From: Microbacterium sp. C5A9
Lineage (GTDB): Bacteria > Actinomycetota > Actinomycetes > Actinomycetales > Microbacteriaceae
Reading direction: 5' to 3'
Length of the DNA: 64,000 nucleotides
NCBI RefSeq assembly: GCF_022627955.1
Contig: NZ_JABXGD010000004.1
Coordinates: 186,001-250,000, forward strand
Position 1 is the stretch's first letter; each line of letters opens with the position of its first letter. The notes below the pieces were generated by a model that was not told where the DNA came from, did no database searches, and saw only the letters and a list, made by a program, of their open reading frames with translations. A program made the translations under genes and the position numbers. Positions 33,868 through 43,952 of this stretch are shown in pieces.

Positions 33868-35523
33868 TCAGTCCTGTCTCTGCATGGGGATGTGCACGAG
33901 CTGTACGCCACCGGCCGCGATCGCGTCGCGGATGCTCGGTGCGATGTCGTCGGGAGTCTCGGCCCGTCGCCCCGTGGCGCCGAATGCGGTCGCCAGGGCC
34001 GCCCAGTCGGGCTGTACGAGGTCGACGCCGACGGGGGTCATGCCGCGGTCGATCTCGTTCTGCCGGATCTCGGCGTAGCCGCCGTTGTCGACGCACACGA
34101 CGGTGAGGTCGAGGCGCTGTTCGACGGCCGTCACGAGCTCGTTGACGCAGAACATCAGCGCTCCGTCTCCGATCACGGTGACGACGGGATGCTCGGTCTG
34201 CGCCACCCTGGCGCCGATCGCAGCGGGAAGGCCGTATCCGAGCGTCGCATAGGTGGGCGTGTAGAGCAGGGAGTGCGGATGCGCCGAGCGCAGCACGCTG
34301 CCGAGCGCCAGGTACACGATCTGCGAGGAGTCACCGGCGACGATCGCGTCATCGGGCAGCGCCTCGACGATGATCTCGGCGAGCGCCACGGCGTCGGGGG
34401 CGGTCTCGCGCATCTCGGCGTCGATCGCGGTGCGCTCGTCGGTCAGCTCGCGCGGCGCGCGCGGATCCGTCGCCAGCAGCGAGAGCAGCTCCGCGGCCAC
34501 CGCGGCGGCATCGCCGACGATGCCCACGGTCGCGGCGAGGTTCTTGTCGAGCTGGAGCGGCGAGATGTCGATGCGGATGACCGCGCCTCGCGCCTCCAAC
34601 CGCGGAGCCCAGAGTTCGGCCTCCCCGAGCTTCGAGCCGATCACGAGAACGACGTCGGCGTCTTCTGCGACGTCGCGGGCCGCGGCGAGACGCAGGTTCG
34701 AGCCGAGAGAGAGCGGATGCCGCTCATCGACGACGCCCTTGCCGTTGAGCGTCGTGAGCACCGGGGCTCCGAGCCGTTCGGCGAGGGCGGTGACCTCGTG
34801 AGCCGCATCGACGGATCCTCCGCCCGCGACGATCACCGGGCGTTCCGACGCCGTGAGCAGGCGTGCCGCGTCGGCCAGTGCTGCGGGATCGCCCGTCGCC
34901 CGCGGAGGCAGCGTCCTGGGGCGGCGCGCCTGCGCGGGCACATCAGCCCGCGCTTCGAGCACGTCGAGGGGGATCTCGATGTGCACGGGGCGGGGGCGGC
35001 CGGTGCGGAACAGCATGAACGCGTCGTGCACCGCCTCGACCGCCTCGGCCGCGGTCGTGACCCTGCGCGACCACTCGGCGATCGCACCGACCATGGCCGT
35101 GGCATCCTTCGTCTCGTGCAGAGTGCCTACGTCGGCGAACTCCGACCCGAGCGGCACGCCGGGCGAGAGCACGATCATCGGCCGCGACTCGCAGAACGCC
35201 GTGCCGATCGCGCTCATGGCGTTCTGCAGGCCGGGGCCTGACGTCGTGATGACGACGCCGGGGAGACCGGTCTGCTGCGCCCAGCCGTCGGCACCGTAGC
35301 CCGATCCCTGCTCGTGGCGGTTGGTCACGGCGCGGATGCCCAGGTCGGCGAGCGGGCGGTACAGCTCGAGGTTGTGCGTGCCGGGGATGCCGAACACCGC
35401 ATCCACCCCGTAGCCGCGGATCGTCTCGAGCACGGCACGACCGGCGGTGTCGGCGTACGGCTCGGCATTCGTCGGCGCGGAGGGGTGCGCGGAGTCGTCG
35501 GTCATGATCGCATCCTCGCTCAT
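33868..35523 (-). CDS. Thiamine-diphosphate-dependent decarboxylase (AruI-like candidate)
   Basis: A 551-residue ThDP enzyme of the acetolactate synthase/decarboxylase superfamily. Glu in [14 protein letters not shown] activates the cofactor. The ThDP-Mg site is VIGDGALMF with [15 protein letters not shown]. Next to a ureohydrolase it may be 5-guanidino-2-oxopentanoate decarboxylase (AruI) of the arginine transaminase pathway; no transaminase is nearby, so this is inference. Acetolactate synthase is less likely, as no regulatory subunit is present. Its ATG overlaps the amidohydrolase stop by ATGA. Confidence 0.82.
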   Translation of the reverse strand: MSEDAIMTDDSAHPSAPTNAEPYADTAGRAVLETIRGYGVDAVFGIPGTHNLELYRPLADLGIRAVTNRHEQGSGYGADGWAQQTGLPGVVITTSGPGLQNAMSAIGTAFCESRPMIVLSPGVPLGSEFADVGTLHETKDATAMVGAIAEWSRRVTTAAEAVEAVHDAFMLFRTGRPRPVHIEIPLDVLEARADVPAQARRPRTLPPRATGDPAALADAARLLTASERPVIVAGGGSVDAAHEVTALAERLGAPVLTTLNGKGVVDERHPLSLGSNLRLAAARDVAEDADVVLVIGSKLGEAELWAPRLEARGAVIRIDISPLQLDKNLAATVGIVGDAAAVAAELLSLLATDPRAPRELTDERTAIDAEMRETAPDAVALAEIIVEALPDDAIVAGDSSQIVYLALGSVLRSAHPHSLLYTPTYATLGYGLPAAIGARVAQTEHPVVTVIGDGALMFCVNELVTAVEQRLDLTVVCVDNGGYAEIRQNEIDRGMTPVGVDLVQPDWAALATAFGATGRRAETPDDIAPSIRDAIAAGGVQLVHIPMQRQD

Positions 35524-37208
35524 GCCGACGCCAGCGCCTCGGCGGTCACGTGGCGACGAGTGCCGTCGACCCAGGTCTCGCGCACCGTGATCGACGAGAT
35601 GTCCTCGACCTCGACGGCGAGCGGGTCGTCGGAGAGCACCACGAAGTCGGCGTACTTGCCGACCTCGAGCGAGCCGAGGTCGTCTTCGCGACCGATCGAC
35701 ACGGCCCCCTCGATCGTGTGGGCGCGCAGCGCCGAGAGCGCGGAGACGCGCAGGTCATCGGGTCCGAGACGGTGCCCCCGACGGGTCACGCGGGTGACGG
35801 CCGTCTGGATGGCCTCGAGCGGGATCGGCTCGGCGACCGGAGCATCCGACGAGATCGTGAACGGCACGCCTGCGCGCTCGAACTCGCCGAGCGGGTTGAA
35901 GCGCTCGCCCGGAGTGCCGATGGCCTCCTCGACGCCCTCGCCCCAGTTGAAGTAGTGCTGCGTCTGGTTGACCGGGCGGATGCCGGAGGCGGCCATCCGG
36001 TCGATCTGCTCGGGCGTCGGCAGGCCGCAGTGCTCGATGCGGTGCCGTGCATCCGAGTCGGGGCGCTCGGCGAGAGCCGCCTCGATCGCCGACACGACCA
36101 TCTCGATCGCCGTCGGCGACTGCGCGTGGGTCGCGGTCTGCAGGCCCGCCGCGTGCGCCCGGCTGATCAGCGCCGCGTACTCGGCGGGCTCGTGGTACAG
36201 CTGACCCGTGCGGCACGGGTCGCCCACGTAGCCGTCGGGGAAGTATGCGGTCCAGCCGCCGAGCGTGCCGTCGGCATAGAGCTTGATGCCGGCGAAGCTC
36301 AGGTGGGCGTTGCCGAACTGACCCACCAGGCCCATCTCGAGCGCCTCGTCGAGCAGGTGCGACAGCAGGTACATCGACACCCGCAGCTCGAGTCGGCCCG
36401 CCTCGGCGAGGCGCAGGTACATGTCGAACTCGCGGCGGGTGACCTGGCAGTCGCCGATCGACGTGACTCCCCCGGCGAGGAATCGCCGCGTCGCCGCATC
36501 CAGCTGCCGCAGGTGCTCCTCGGGCTCGTCGGCGAGGTGGAAGTTCGGACCGTGATGGCCGATCTTCACGCCGTGCACGCCGGTGAGGATGTTGCAGGCG
36601 GCGTCCGAGAGCTCGCCGGTCAGCTCGCCGTCGGCGTCGCGGAAGAACTCGCCGCCGTCGGGGTTCGGGGTATCGCGGCCGACGCCGTTCGTCGCGAGCG
36701 TGTACGAGTTGACCACGCCGCCGTGACCGGAGGCGTTCATCAGGTACACCTCGCGATCGGCCGCGACCTCGTCGAGCTCGAAGCGCGTGGGATGCCGCTT
36801 CTCGGCGAGGTTGCGCTGCTCGTAGCCGTAGCCGCGCACCGGGCGCCCGGCGGGAGCGCCGATCGCCGCGGCCTGCAGCAGCGCCACGATCTCGGGGATG
36901 CTGCCGGCCTTCTCGGGTCCGCAGTCGACCCAGGTCGTCAGCTGCCCGTACATCAGGGGGTGGGCGTGCGCGTCGACGAACCCGGGGACGACCACCGCGT
37001 CACCGAGATCGACGTGCTCGGGCACGAGACCGGCCCGCTCGGCGGCCGCCAGACAATCGGCCTGCGTGCCGATCGCGACGATCCGACCGCGGTCGGTCAG
37101 CATCGCGGTCGCCGCCGCGGCATCCGCGTCCACCGTGTGGATCACGCGCGCGGTGACGAGCTGCGGTGTCGTCTGGGCGGAGCGGTCGAAGGGGGTGAGC
37201 TTTCTCAT
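35520..37208 (-). CDS. Amidohydrolase family 3 protein (YtcJ-like)
   Basis: A 562-residue metal-dependent hydrolase. Metal ligands are in DAHAHPLMYG, ATHAQS, IEHCG and SSDAPVAEP. The C-terminal GSLEVGKYADFVVLSDDPL is typical of amidohydrolases. The YtcJ group acts on amides of unclear identity. Together with the ureohydrolase it may hydrolyse an acylated or cyclic guanidino compound before decarboxylation; this is a guess. Both ends overlap neighbours by ATGA. Confidence 0.85.
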   Translation of the reverse strand: MRKLTPFDRSAQTTPQLVTARVIHTVDADAAAATAMLTDRGRIVAIGTQADCLAAAERAGLVPEHVDLGDAVVVPGFVDAHAHPLMYGQLTTWVDCGPEKAGSIPEIVALLQAAAIGAPAGRPVRGYGYEQRNLAEKRHPTRFELDEVAADREVYLMNASGHGGVVNSYTLATNGVGRDTPNPDGGEFFRDADGELTGELSDAACNILTGVHGVKIGHHGPNFHLADEPEEHLRQLDAATRRFLAGGVTSIGDCQVTRREFDMYLRLAEAGRLELRVSMYLLSHLLDEALEMGLVGQFGNAHLSFAGIKLYADGTLGGWTAYFPDGYVGDPCRTGQLYHEPAEYAALISRAHAAGLQTATHAQSPTAIEMVVSAIEAALAERPDSDARHRIEHCGLPTPEQIDRMAASGIRPVNQTQHYFNWGEGVEEAIGTPGERFNPLGEFERAGVPFTISSDAPVAEPIPLEAIQTAVTRVTRRGHRLGPDDLRVSALSALRAHTIEGAVSIGREDDLGSLEVGKYADFVVLSDDPLAVEVEDISSITVRETWVDGTRRHVTAEALASA

Positions 37209-38527
37209 GGCAGCCTGTTCGCGGTCGTGTCGGTGCGGGCGGTGAAGGATGCGGTGACCGGAGCCTCGTCGGAGTGCTGCGGCGCGAGGCGGGTGCACAC
37301 GCCGGCGATCACGGCCATGCCGATGAACATCGCGATGACCGACCAGATGCTGCCGGTCCAGGCGATGAGCTGCGTCGCGAACCAGGGCGAGAATCCTGCC
37401 CAGAGCGCGGCGCCGACGCCGTACGAGAGCGCGATCGAGGTGTAGCGCGACTGCGGGCGGAACATCTGTGCGAGCAGCGCGGCGATGGGGGCGTAGGTCG
37501 CGCTCATCGCGATGCGCACGAGCGAGGCGAAGAGGAAGATCAGCGGCTCGACGCGTCCGGGCATGAGCAGCAGGAATGGCACGAACGTGAGGACCGAGCC
37601 GACCAACCCGATGTACATGACGTTCTTGCGGCCCCACTTGTCGCCCAGCCACGCGACCGGAAGCGTCACCACGAACTCGACGAAGGAGGCGAGGGTCATC
37701 GCGTCGAGGATCACCTGCTCGCTGATCGCGATCGGCTCGCCGGTGGCGTAGGCGGTGGCGAACGTCGTCGCCAGGTAGTAGCCGCCGGTCGAGATGGGCA
37801 GGATGCCGATGCCGAGCAGGATCGGGCGCCAGTTGGTGCGCAGTGCGAACGCGAGGGGCATCGACTGCTTGCGGCCCTCGACCTTGGTCTCGAACACCGG
37901 AGTCTCCTCGACGCGGTAGCGCACCCAGAACCCGACTCCGACCAGGACGATGGAGAGCAGGAACGGGATGCGCCAGCCGCCGTTCATGATGAAGTCGTCG
38001 CTGACACGCGACATGATCGCGAAGATGCCCGAGGCGAGCAGCGCACCGGCCGGGTTGCCGAGCTGCGTGAAGCCGCCGTAGAAGGTCTTGGACTTCTCGG
38101 GAGCGTGCTCGACGCTCATCAGCACCGCGCCGCCCCATTCGCCGCCGACCGCGAGGCCCTGAACGGCACGGAGCAGGATGAGCAGGATCGGGGCGAGGAT
38201 GCCGATGTTCTCGTAGGTCGGCAGGCAGCCGACGAGCACGGTCGCCGCGCCCATCAGCAGCAGCGTGATGACGAGCGACGTGCGCCGGCCGAGCTTGTCT
38301 CCGATGTGACCGAAGATGATGCCGCCGAGGGGGCGGACGAGGAAGGCGACGGCGAACGTGGCGAAGGCCGCGGCCGTCTCAGCGAGCCGGTCGCCACTGG
38401 GGAAGAACAGCGGACCGAAGACGAGGGCGGCGGCCGTCGCGTAGACGTAGAAGTCGTACCACTCGATAGTGGTGCCGACGAAGGCGGCGAAGCCTGCGCG
38501 TCGCGCCTTGCTGTGGGTGGAGGTCAT
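37205..38527 (-). CDS. MHS-family MFS permease
   Basis: A 440-residue transporter with 12 membrane segments. Family marks are FVGTTIEWYDFYVYATAAAL at the N-terminus and RPLGGIIFGHIGDKLGRR in the first loop. MHS permeases bring in organic acids, betaines and similar solutes with protons. It opens the operon of catabolic enzymes, so it probably imports their substrate. An AAAGGAG site lies 11 nt before the ATG. It is divergent from the Lrp-type regulator. Confidence 0.9.
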   Translation of the reverse strand: MTSTHSKARRAGFAAFVGTTIEWYDFYVYATAAALVFGPLFFPSGDRLAETAAAFATFAVAFLVRPLGGIIFGHIGDKLGRRTSLVITLLLMGAATVLVGCLPTYENIGILAPILLILLRAVQGLAVGGEWGGAVLMSVEHAPEKSKTFYGGFTQLGNPAGALLASGIFAIMSRVSDDFIMNGGWRIPFLLSIVLVGVGFWVRYRVEETPVFETKVEGRKQSMPLAFALRTNWRPILLGIGILPISTGGYYLATTFATAYATGEPIAISEQVILDAMTLASFVEFVVTLPVAWLGDKWGRKNVMYIGLVGSVLTFVPFLLLMPGRVEPLIFLFASLVRIAMSATYAPIAALLAQMFRPQSRYTSIALSYGVGAALWAGFSPWFATQLIAWTGSIWSVIAMFIGMAVIAGVCTRLAPQHSDEAPVTASFTARTDTTANRLP

Positions 38528-38703
38528 GTGTGGCCCGCTCCTTTGCGGAAGATGTCGGATAGCGAAGGATGCTACGGACGCACGGACGCGAGAACAAGGT
38601 CAGAAATCCAGCGTGACGGACGATTCACTGGAGTTGTGTTCATCGATTCGAGCATCATCGCACTACCCACCCGGTGTCCACACTTCTACACTGCACTTAT
38701 GCA

Positions 38704-38725
38704 CCCGCGATTGCGCGTTCGCGGG
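38704..38725. promoter_or_regulatory. Dyad upstream of the Lrp-type gene
   Basis: Arms CCCGCGA (38704-38710) and TCGCGGG (38719-38725) with an 8-nt spacer lie just after a possible -10 TACACT (38687-38692) and 25-46 nt before the regulator start. It may be an autoregulatory operator in the 222-nt divergent region. I see no other clear element there. Confidence 0.4.
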
Positions 38726-38749
38726 AATCTGACGAATGTGGGCTGAACC

Positions 38750-39655
38750 ATGGATTTCGACGCCGAACTGATCCGCGCTCTCCAGGAGGACGGTCGGGCC
38801 AGCATCCGGTCGCTGTCGCTGCGCCTGGGGCAGTCGCGGGCTGCGGTCGCGGCCAGGCTGCGCACGATGCTCGAGGACCGCACTGTGCGCGTGGTCGCGG
38901 CCGTCGACCCGGTCTTCCTCGGCCAGCACGTGCTCGCGCACGTGTCGATCCGCACCGACGGCGAGGTCGAGATCGTGGCGGAGCACCTGCGCGACATGAG
39001 CGAGACCGTGCTCGTGTCGGCGGTCGGTGGCGCGCATGACCTCGTCACCGAGGTGCGCCTGGGCACGATGGCGGATCTGCACGACCTGCTCGCGCAGATC
39101 CGCGCGATCGACGGCGTGCTCGACATCAACACGATCATCTACTCGACCGTGGTGAAGGGGTTCTTCGTCTCGGAGTACCACGGCGATGTCACCCCTGACG
39201 CGGTCGACGAGGACCTGATCGAGCATCTCCAGTCGGACGGACGCATGAGCTTCCGCGCTCTCGGCGAGGCCGTGCGCCTGTCTCCGTCGGCTGTCGCGAC
39301 CCGCGTGCAGCGCCTGATCGACGGCGGAGTGATCAAGATCAGCGCGGTCGAGGCGAGGGGCCTCGCGCACCGGCAGCTGTCGATGGGCGTCGGGCTCACC
39401 CTCAACCACGACGACGAGGCGGTCATCGACGAGCTGCGCACGGGGAGGGGCATCGATTTCGCCGCGCGCACTCTCGGCCGCTTCGACGCGGTGGCCACGC
39501 TGGTCGAGCCCTCGGCCGGAGCTCTGTACGCGAGTCTCGAGCGGTTGCGCTCGCTCGCCGGCGTCACACGCATCGAGTCGTGGCTGCACCTGGCCGTACT
39601 GAAGGAGGACTACGCCCGCACCCTGCGTGAGCCGATGGTCAGCGCCCGACGCTGA
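38750..39655 (+). CDS. Lrp/AsnC-family regulator with two HTH-ligand units
   Basis: A 301-residue double Lrp. The first unit has FDAELIRALQEDGRASIRSL and the second DEDLIEHLQSDGRMSFRALG, each a helix-turn-helix followed by a RAM-like ligand domain. The usual Lrp has one such unit of about 150 residues, so this resembles an internally fused dimer, known in actinobacteria. It is divergent from the guanidino/amide operon at 32915-38527 and is its likely regulator. The ligand may be the imported compound or arginine. Confidence 0.87.
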   Translation: MDFDAELIRALQEDGRASIRSLSLRLGQSRAAVAARLRTMLEDRTVRVVAAVDPVFLGQHVLAHVSIRTDGEVEIVAEHLRDMSETVLVSAVGGAHDLVTEVRLGTMADLHDLLAQIRAIDGVLDINTIIYSTVVKGFFVSEYHGDVTPDAVDEDLIEHLQSDGRMSFRALGEAVRLSPSAVATRVQRLIDGGVIKISAVEARGLAHRQLSMGVGLTLNHDDEAVIDELRTGRGIDFAARTLGRFDAVATLVEPSAGALYASLERLRSLAGVTRIESWLHLAVLKEDYARTLREPMVSARR

Positions 39656-39733
39656 TCGCCTCCGGCCGCAGCGCAGACCGGGCACGCGGCGCGCCGTCAC
39701 CGTCCGTTCACCGCACGACGCCAGACTGCGAGC

Positions 39734-41146
39734 ATGAGCGAATCCCCGCAGAGCGGCGCGGCGCCCGAACCCGCTGCGACGGCCAACAGCGGCGCGGTCG
39801 GCGTGATCGGCCTCGACCTGCGCGGCGAGACCCCGGCCCCGAAGAAGCAGGTCTACTCGTGGGCGCTGTGGGACTGGGCGACGCAGCCGTTCAACACGGT
39901 GATCCTCACCTTCATCTTCACGGCGCTCTACCTGACCACCGAGGCCTTCCTGCCGGCCGACATCGCCGCGCTGGGTGCGGACGACCCGATCCGCGAGGCC
40001 GCCGAGGCCGACCTCGCCTCGGGTCTGGGGCTCGGCTCGACGATCGCCGGCATCGCGATCCTCCTGATCGCCCCGGTGCTCGGACAGCGGGCGGATGCCG
40101 CGGGGCGCCAGAAGCTCTGGCTCGGCATCGGCACCGGCGCACTCATCGCGTGCATGCTCGGACTGTGGTTCGTCGAGCCGACGCCCACGCTCTTCTGGCT
40201 CGGTGTGGCGCTGATCTCGGCCGGATCGGTGTTCGGCGAGATCGCCGCCGTGAACTCGAACGCCATGCTCATCGGCATCGCGAACCCGAAGACGGTCGGG
40301 CGCATCTCGGGCCTCGGCTGGGGGTTCGGCTACATCGGCGGCATCATCGCGCTCGTCCTGGTCATCGTCTTCTACATGCTCGACTGGTTCGGGCTGCCCG
40401 AAGACGGCGGACTCCCCTTCCGGATCATCGCGGTCGGCTGCGCGATCTGGGCGATCGTGTTCTCGATCCCGATCTTCCTGAACGTGCCGGAGCCGTCGCT
40501 CGGACGCCCCGAGCGCAAGGTCGGGTTCTTCGCCTCGTACGGGCTGCTCGTGAAGGACGTCACCGGCCTGTACCGCAACCCCGACACCCGGCAGACCTTC
40601 TGGTTCCTGCTCTCGAGCGCGGTGTTCCGCGACGGGCTCGGGGGCGTCTTCGCGTTCGGCGCGATCATCGCCGGGCAGGTGTTCGACTTCGAGTTCCTCG
40701 ACCTCGTGATCTTCGGCATCGCGGCGAACCTCATCGCCGGGGTCTCGACGATCATCGCCGGACGCTACGACGACCGGTTCGGCCCGAAGCGGATCATCCT
40801 CGTCTCGCTCGCCGCGATGGTCATCGCCGGACTCGCGGTGTTCTTCCTCGTGGATGCCGGAACGATCGTGTTCTGGATCGGCGGCCTGCTGCTCTGCGCG
40901 TTCGTCGGGCCCGCCCAGGCCGCATCGCGGTCGTTCCTCGCCCGCATCACCCCGGCCGGGCGCGAGGGCGAGATCTTCGGCCTCTACGCCACGACCGGGC
41001 GGGCGGCGAGCTGGATGGCATCCGGCGCCTGGACGCTGCTCATCGTGCTGTCCGGGTCGACCGCCTACGGCATCCTGGGCATCGTCATCGTGCTGATCGC
41101 CGGTTTCCTGCTGCTGCTTCCGGTGAAGGCGACGCAGCAGGCCTGA
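39734..41146 (+). CDS. MFS transporter (UMF1/Atg22-like)
   Basis: A 470-residue protein with about 12 membrane segments. It shows the SWALWDWATQPFNTVILTF start region and FVGPAQAASRSFLARITP near residue 395, typical of the UMF1 group related to Atg22. These are thought to be vacuolar or plasma-membrane exporters of amino acids or unknown solutes. The N-terminal 35 residues are polar and Ala/Pro-rich. CAGACT ends 6 nt before the ATG, so it might be leaderless. It is not clearly linked to either neighbour. Confidence 0.85.
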   Translation: MSESPQSGAAPEPAATANSGAVGVIGLDLRGETPAPKKQVYSWALWDWATQPFNTVILTFIFTALYLTTEAFLPADIAALGADDPIREAAEADLASGLGLGSTIAGIAILLIAPVLGQRADAAGRQKLWLGIGTGALIACMLGLWFVEPTPTLFWLGVALISAGSVFGEIAAVNSNAMLIGIANPKTVGRISGLGWGFGYIGGIIALVLVIVFYMLDWFGLPEDGGLPFRIIAVGCAIWAIVFSIPIFLNVPEPSLGRPERKVGFFASYGLLVKDVTGLYRNPDTRQTFWFLLSSAVFRDGLGGVFAFGAIIAGQVFDFEFLDLVIFGIAANLIAGVSTIIAGRYDDRFGPKRIILVSLAAMVIAGLAVFFLVDAGTIVFWIGGLLLCAFVGPAQAASRSFLARITPAGREGEIFGLYATTGRAASWMASGAWTLLIVLSGSTAYGILGIVIVLIAGFLLLLPVKATQQA

Positions 41147-41170
41147 GCATCCCGAGGCACGGGTCGTGCG

Positions 41171-42526
41171 TCAGACCCTGACCGCCGCGTCCGCACGCGC
41201 GGCGGCGTAGCGGTTCTCGGGCGTCGCGAGTCCGAGGTTGCCGCGCAGCGTGTCGCTCTCGTACTCGGTGCGGAAGACGCCGCGGTGCTGCAGGATCGGC
41301 ACGACCTCCTCGAGGAACCGGGTCAGCTGGGCCGGGTGGCCGGCGTGGATGTTGTACCCGTCGAGGCCGTACGCCTCGAACCACTCCTGCAGCCGGTCGG
41401 CGACCGTCTCGGCGGTGCCGACGAACGGACCGCGCTCGCGTCGCAGGCTCAGCTGCACGGTCTCGCGCAGCGTGAGCCGCTCCTCCGCGGCGAGCGCGAC
41501 GATCCGCTCGGCCTGCGTGCGGAAGCTGTTCTGCGCGTACTGCAGCGCCTCCTGCGGGAACGGCGAGTCGAGGTCGTACTGACGGAAGTCGTGCCAGCCG
41601 AACGACCGGCCGAACTCGCCCAGCGCCTGCGCGAAGGAGTGATCGCTCGACCGGTAGTGCTGTTCGAGCTCGCCCGCCTCGTCGTCGGTGTCACCGATCA
41701 CGACCCCGACGCCCGGCAGGACCACCAGGTCCTCGGGGCGGCGGCCGTACTTCGACACCGCTCTCCCCTTGATGTCGTTGTAGAACGCCTGCGCCCCGGC
41801 GAGCGTCGCGGCGTGCGTGAAGATGCCCTCGCCGACCTCTGCCCCCAGGTCGCGCCCCTGTTCGGAGTCGCCGGCCTGGAAGATGACGGGGGCGCCCTGC
41901 GGCGGGCGTTCGATGTTGAGCGGGCCCGCGACCGAGAAGTGCTCCCCGCGGTGGTCGAGGGTGTGCAGCTTCGACGGGTCGAGGAACCGCGCGGTCGCCC
42001 GGTCGCGCGGCAGCGCGTCGGGCTCGTAGGAGTCCCACAGCGCCTGCACGAGCTTGACGTGCTCGCTCGCCCGCCCGTAGCGGGTGTCGTAGTCGTAGTG
42101 CTCGTCGAGTCCGTAGTTGCCTGCGGTGCCGGCATCCCCGCTGGTGACGACGTTCCACCCGGCCCGGCCGTGGCTGATGTGGTCGAGTGAGGCGAATCGC
42201 CTCGCCACGTTGAACGGCGCGTTGTACGACGTGGTCAGCGTGCCGACCAGGCCCAGCCGCTTCGTGTGGGTCGCGATGGCCGACAGCAGCGTCAGCGGCT
42301 CGAGGCGGCTGAGGTAGTGGGGCGGCGAATCCGGGGTGATGTACTGGCTGTCGACGATGAAGACGAGGTCGAACTTCGCCTCCTCGGCCTTCGTCGCATG
42401 GTCGATGTACCAGTCGACGTCGACGCTCGCGTTCGCGGGGAGGTCGGGGTCCAGCCACAGGTTGTGGTTGCCCGGCCCTCCGGATCCGGTGAGCACGAGT
42501 CCGAGCTTGAGCTGCCTGACGGTCAT
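41171..42526 (-). CDS. FMN-dependent monooxygenase, NtaA/SnaA/DszA family (LLM)
   Basis: A 451-residue luciferase-like monooxygenase. It shows WYIDHATKAEEAKFDLVFIV, LEPLTLLSAIATHTKRLGLV, and HGRAGWNVVTSGDAGTAGNY, all typical of NtaA/SoxA/DszA two-component flavin monooxygenases that take FMNH2 from a separate reductase. It is 46% or so identical by eye to the next gene, so a duplication is likely. It is the last gene of the ABC importer cluster. The substrate may be an organosulfur, amine or chelator compound. Confidence 0.88.
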   Translation of the reverse strand: MTVRQLKLGLVLTGSGGPGNHNLWLDPDLPANASVDVDWYIDHATKAEEAKFDLVFIVDSQYITPDSPPHYLSRLEPLTLLSAIATHTKRLGLVGTLTTSYNAPFNVARRFASLDHISHGRAGWNVVTSGDAGTAGNYGLDEHYDYDTRYGRASEHVKLVQALWDSYEPDALPRDRATARFLDPSKLHTLDHRGEHFSVAGPLNIERPPQGAPVIFQAGDSEQGRDLGAEVGEGIFTHAATLAGAQAFYNDIKGRAVSKYGRRPEDLVVLPGVGVVIGDTDDEAGELEQHYRSSDHSFAQALGEFGRSFGWHDFRQYDLDSPFPQEALQYAQNSFRTQAERIVALAAEERLTLRETVQLSLRRERGPFVGTAETVADRLQEWFEAYGLDGYNIHAGHPAQLTRFLEEVVPILQHRGVFRTEYESDTLRGNLGLATPENRYAAARADAAVRV

Positions 42527-42553
42527 GATGTTCTCCTCAGGGTGCGTGCGGGG

Positions 42554-43906
42554 TCAGATGTCGACGAGGGCGGATGCCTGTGCCGCCGCCGTGTGGCGGT
42601 TCTCGGGCACTCCCAGGCCGAGGTTGCCGCGCAGCGTGTCGCTCTCGTACTCGGTGCGGAAGAGCCCTCGACGCTGCAGGATCGGCAGCACCTCGGACGT
42701 GAAGGTGTCGATGTCGTCGGGGGTGCGCGCGCGCAGGTTCAGTCCGTCGGCGGCGCGGCCGAGGAACCAGTCCTGGATCGTGTCCGCCACGGTCTCGGGG
42801 CTGCCGATGAACGGCGACGGCGAGTACTGCGTGAACTCCTCCACGGTCTCGCGCAGCGACAGACCGCCCTCCGTCGCGCGTGCGACGATGGCCGCCGAGC
42901 GCGTGCGTCCGCCCTTCTCAGCCAGCGACGCGACATCCGGGAACGGCGCGTCGAGATCGTGCTGCGAGAAGTCGTGGGCCCCGAAGGCCCGCCCGAACGC
43001 CGCGAGCTTGCGGTCGAAGTCGTTGTCGGCCTCGTGGATCTCCCGCGCGAGGCGGTGGGCCTCGGCATCCGTCGAGGCGATGACCGGCGTCGCACCGACG
43101 AGGATCACGAGGTCGTCCCAGTGGCGGCCGTGCTGCGCGAGGCGGTTCTTGACGTCCCTGTAGTAGGCGCGGGCCGAGGCGAAGTCCTCCCCCGGCGCGT
43201 AGATGCCCTCGGCCACCTCGCCGGCGAGGGTCTTGCCCTCTTCCGAGATGCCCGCCTGGAAGATGACGGGCTGGCCCTGCGGCGAGCGCGAGAGGTTGAG
43301 CGGTCCGTCGACGCGGAAGTGCTCGCCCCGGTGGTTCAGCGCGTGCAGCCTGGTCGGGTCGAGGAACAGGTCGTTCTCGACGTCGGCGACGAACGCGTCA
43401 TCCTCGTACGAGTCCCAGAGTCCGCGCACGACCTGCACGGCTTCGAGCGCGCGGCCGTAGCGGGTGGCGTAGTCGAGGTGCTCCTCGAGACCGTAGTTGC
43501 GCGAGGTGCCGGTGTCGAAGCTCGTCACGACGTTCCAGCCGGCACGGCCGTGGCTGATGTGGTCGAGCGAGCCGAACCGGCGGGCGAGGTTGAACGGCGA
43601 GTTGTAGGTCGAGCTGGCCGTGCCGATCAGCCCGAGATGCGTCGTGTGGGTCGCGACGGCCGACAGCAGCGTGAGCGGCTCGAGTCGGTTGAGGTAGTGC
43701 GCGGGATAGGTCGCGTCGATGAACTGGCTGTCGACGATGAAGAGCGCGTCGAACAGCGCGGCCTCGGCCTGCTTCGCCCGCGCGATGTACCAGTCGATGT
43801 CGATCGACGCGTTCGCCGGGACCCGAGGGTCCTTCCAGAGGCTGTGCTGTCCGGGGCCGCCGACCCCGTACACGCTGAGGGCGATCTTGAGTGAGCGTTC
43901 GGTCAT
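42554..43906 (-). CDS. FMN-dependent monooxygenase, NtaA/SnaA/DszA family (LLM), paralogue
   Basis: A 450-residue paralogue of the downstream gene, with WYIARAKQAEAALFDALFIV and HGRAGWNVVTSFDTGTSRNY in the same places. It differs most in the substrate-facing insertion segments, so the two enzymes may oxidise different compounds or successive steps. No flavin reductase gene is in the cluster; FMNH2 must come from elsewhere. The gap to the next gene is 27 nt. Confidence 0.88.
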   Translation of the reverse strand: MTERSLKIALSVYGVGGPGQHSLWKDPRVPANASIDIDWYIARAKQAEAALFDALFIVDSQFIDATYPAHYLNRLEPLTLLSAVATHTTHLGLIGTASSTYNSPFNLARRFGSLDHISHGRAGWNVVTSFDTGTSRNYGLEEHLDYATRYGRALEAVQVVRGLWDSYEDDAFVADVENDLFLDPTRLHALNHRGEHFRVDGPLNLSRSPQGQPVIFQAGISEEGKTLAGEVAEGIYAPGEDFASARAYYRDVKNRLAQHGRHWDDLVILVGATPVIASTDAEAHRLAREIHEADNDFDRKLAAFGRAFGAHDFSQHDLDAPFPDVASLAEKGGRTRSAAIVARATEGGLSLRETVEEFTQYSPSPFIGSPETVADTIQDWFLGRAADGLNLRARTPDDIDTFTSEVLPILQRRGLFRTEYESDTLRGNLGLGVPENRHTAAAQASALVDI

Positions 43907-43952
43907 GTCGGTCTCCTGTGTGGGTGTCTCGCGCAGTGCGATGGTGATGTCG

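Noticed and set aside
33868..35523. Acetolactate synthase large subunit for branched-chain amino acids
   Set aside because: No small subunit or ilv genes are adjacent, and the operon encodes a permease, an amidohydrolase and a ureohydrolase.
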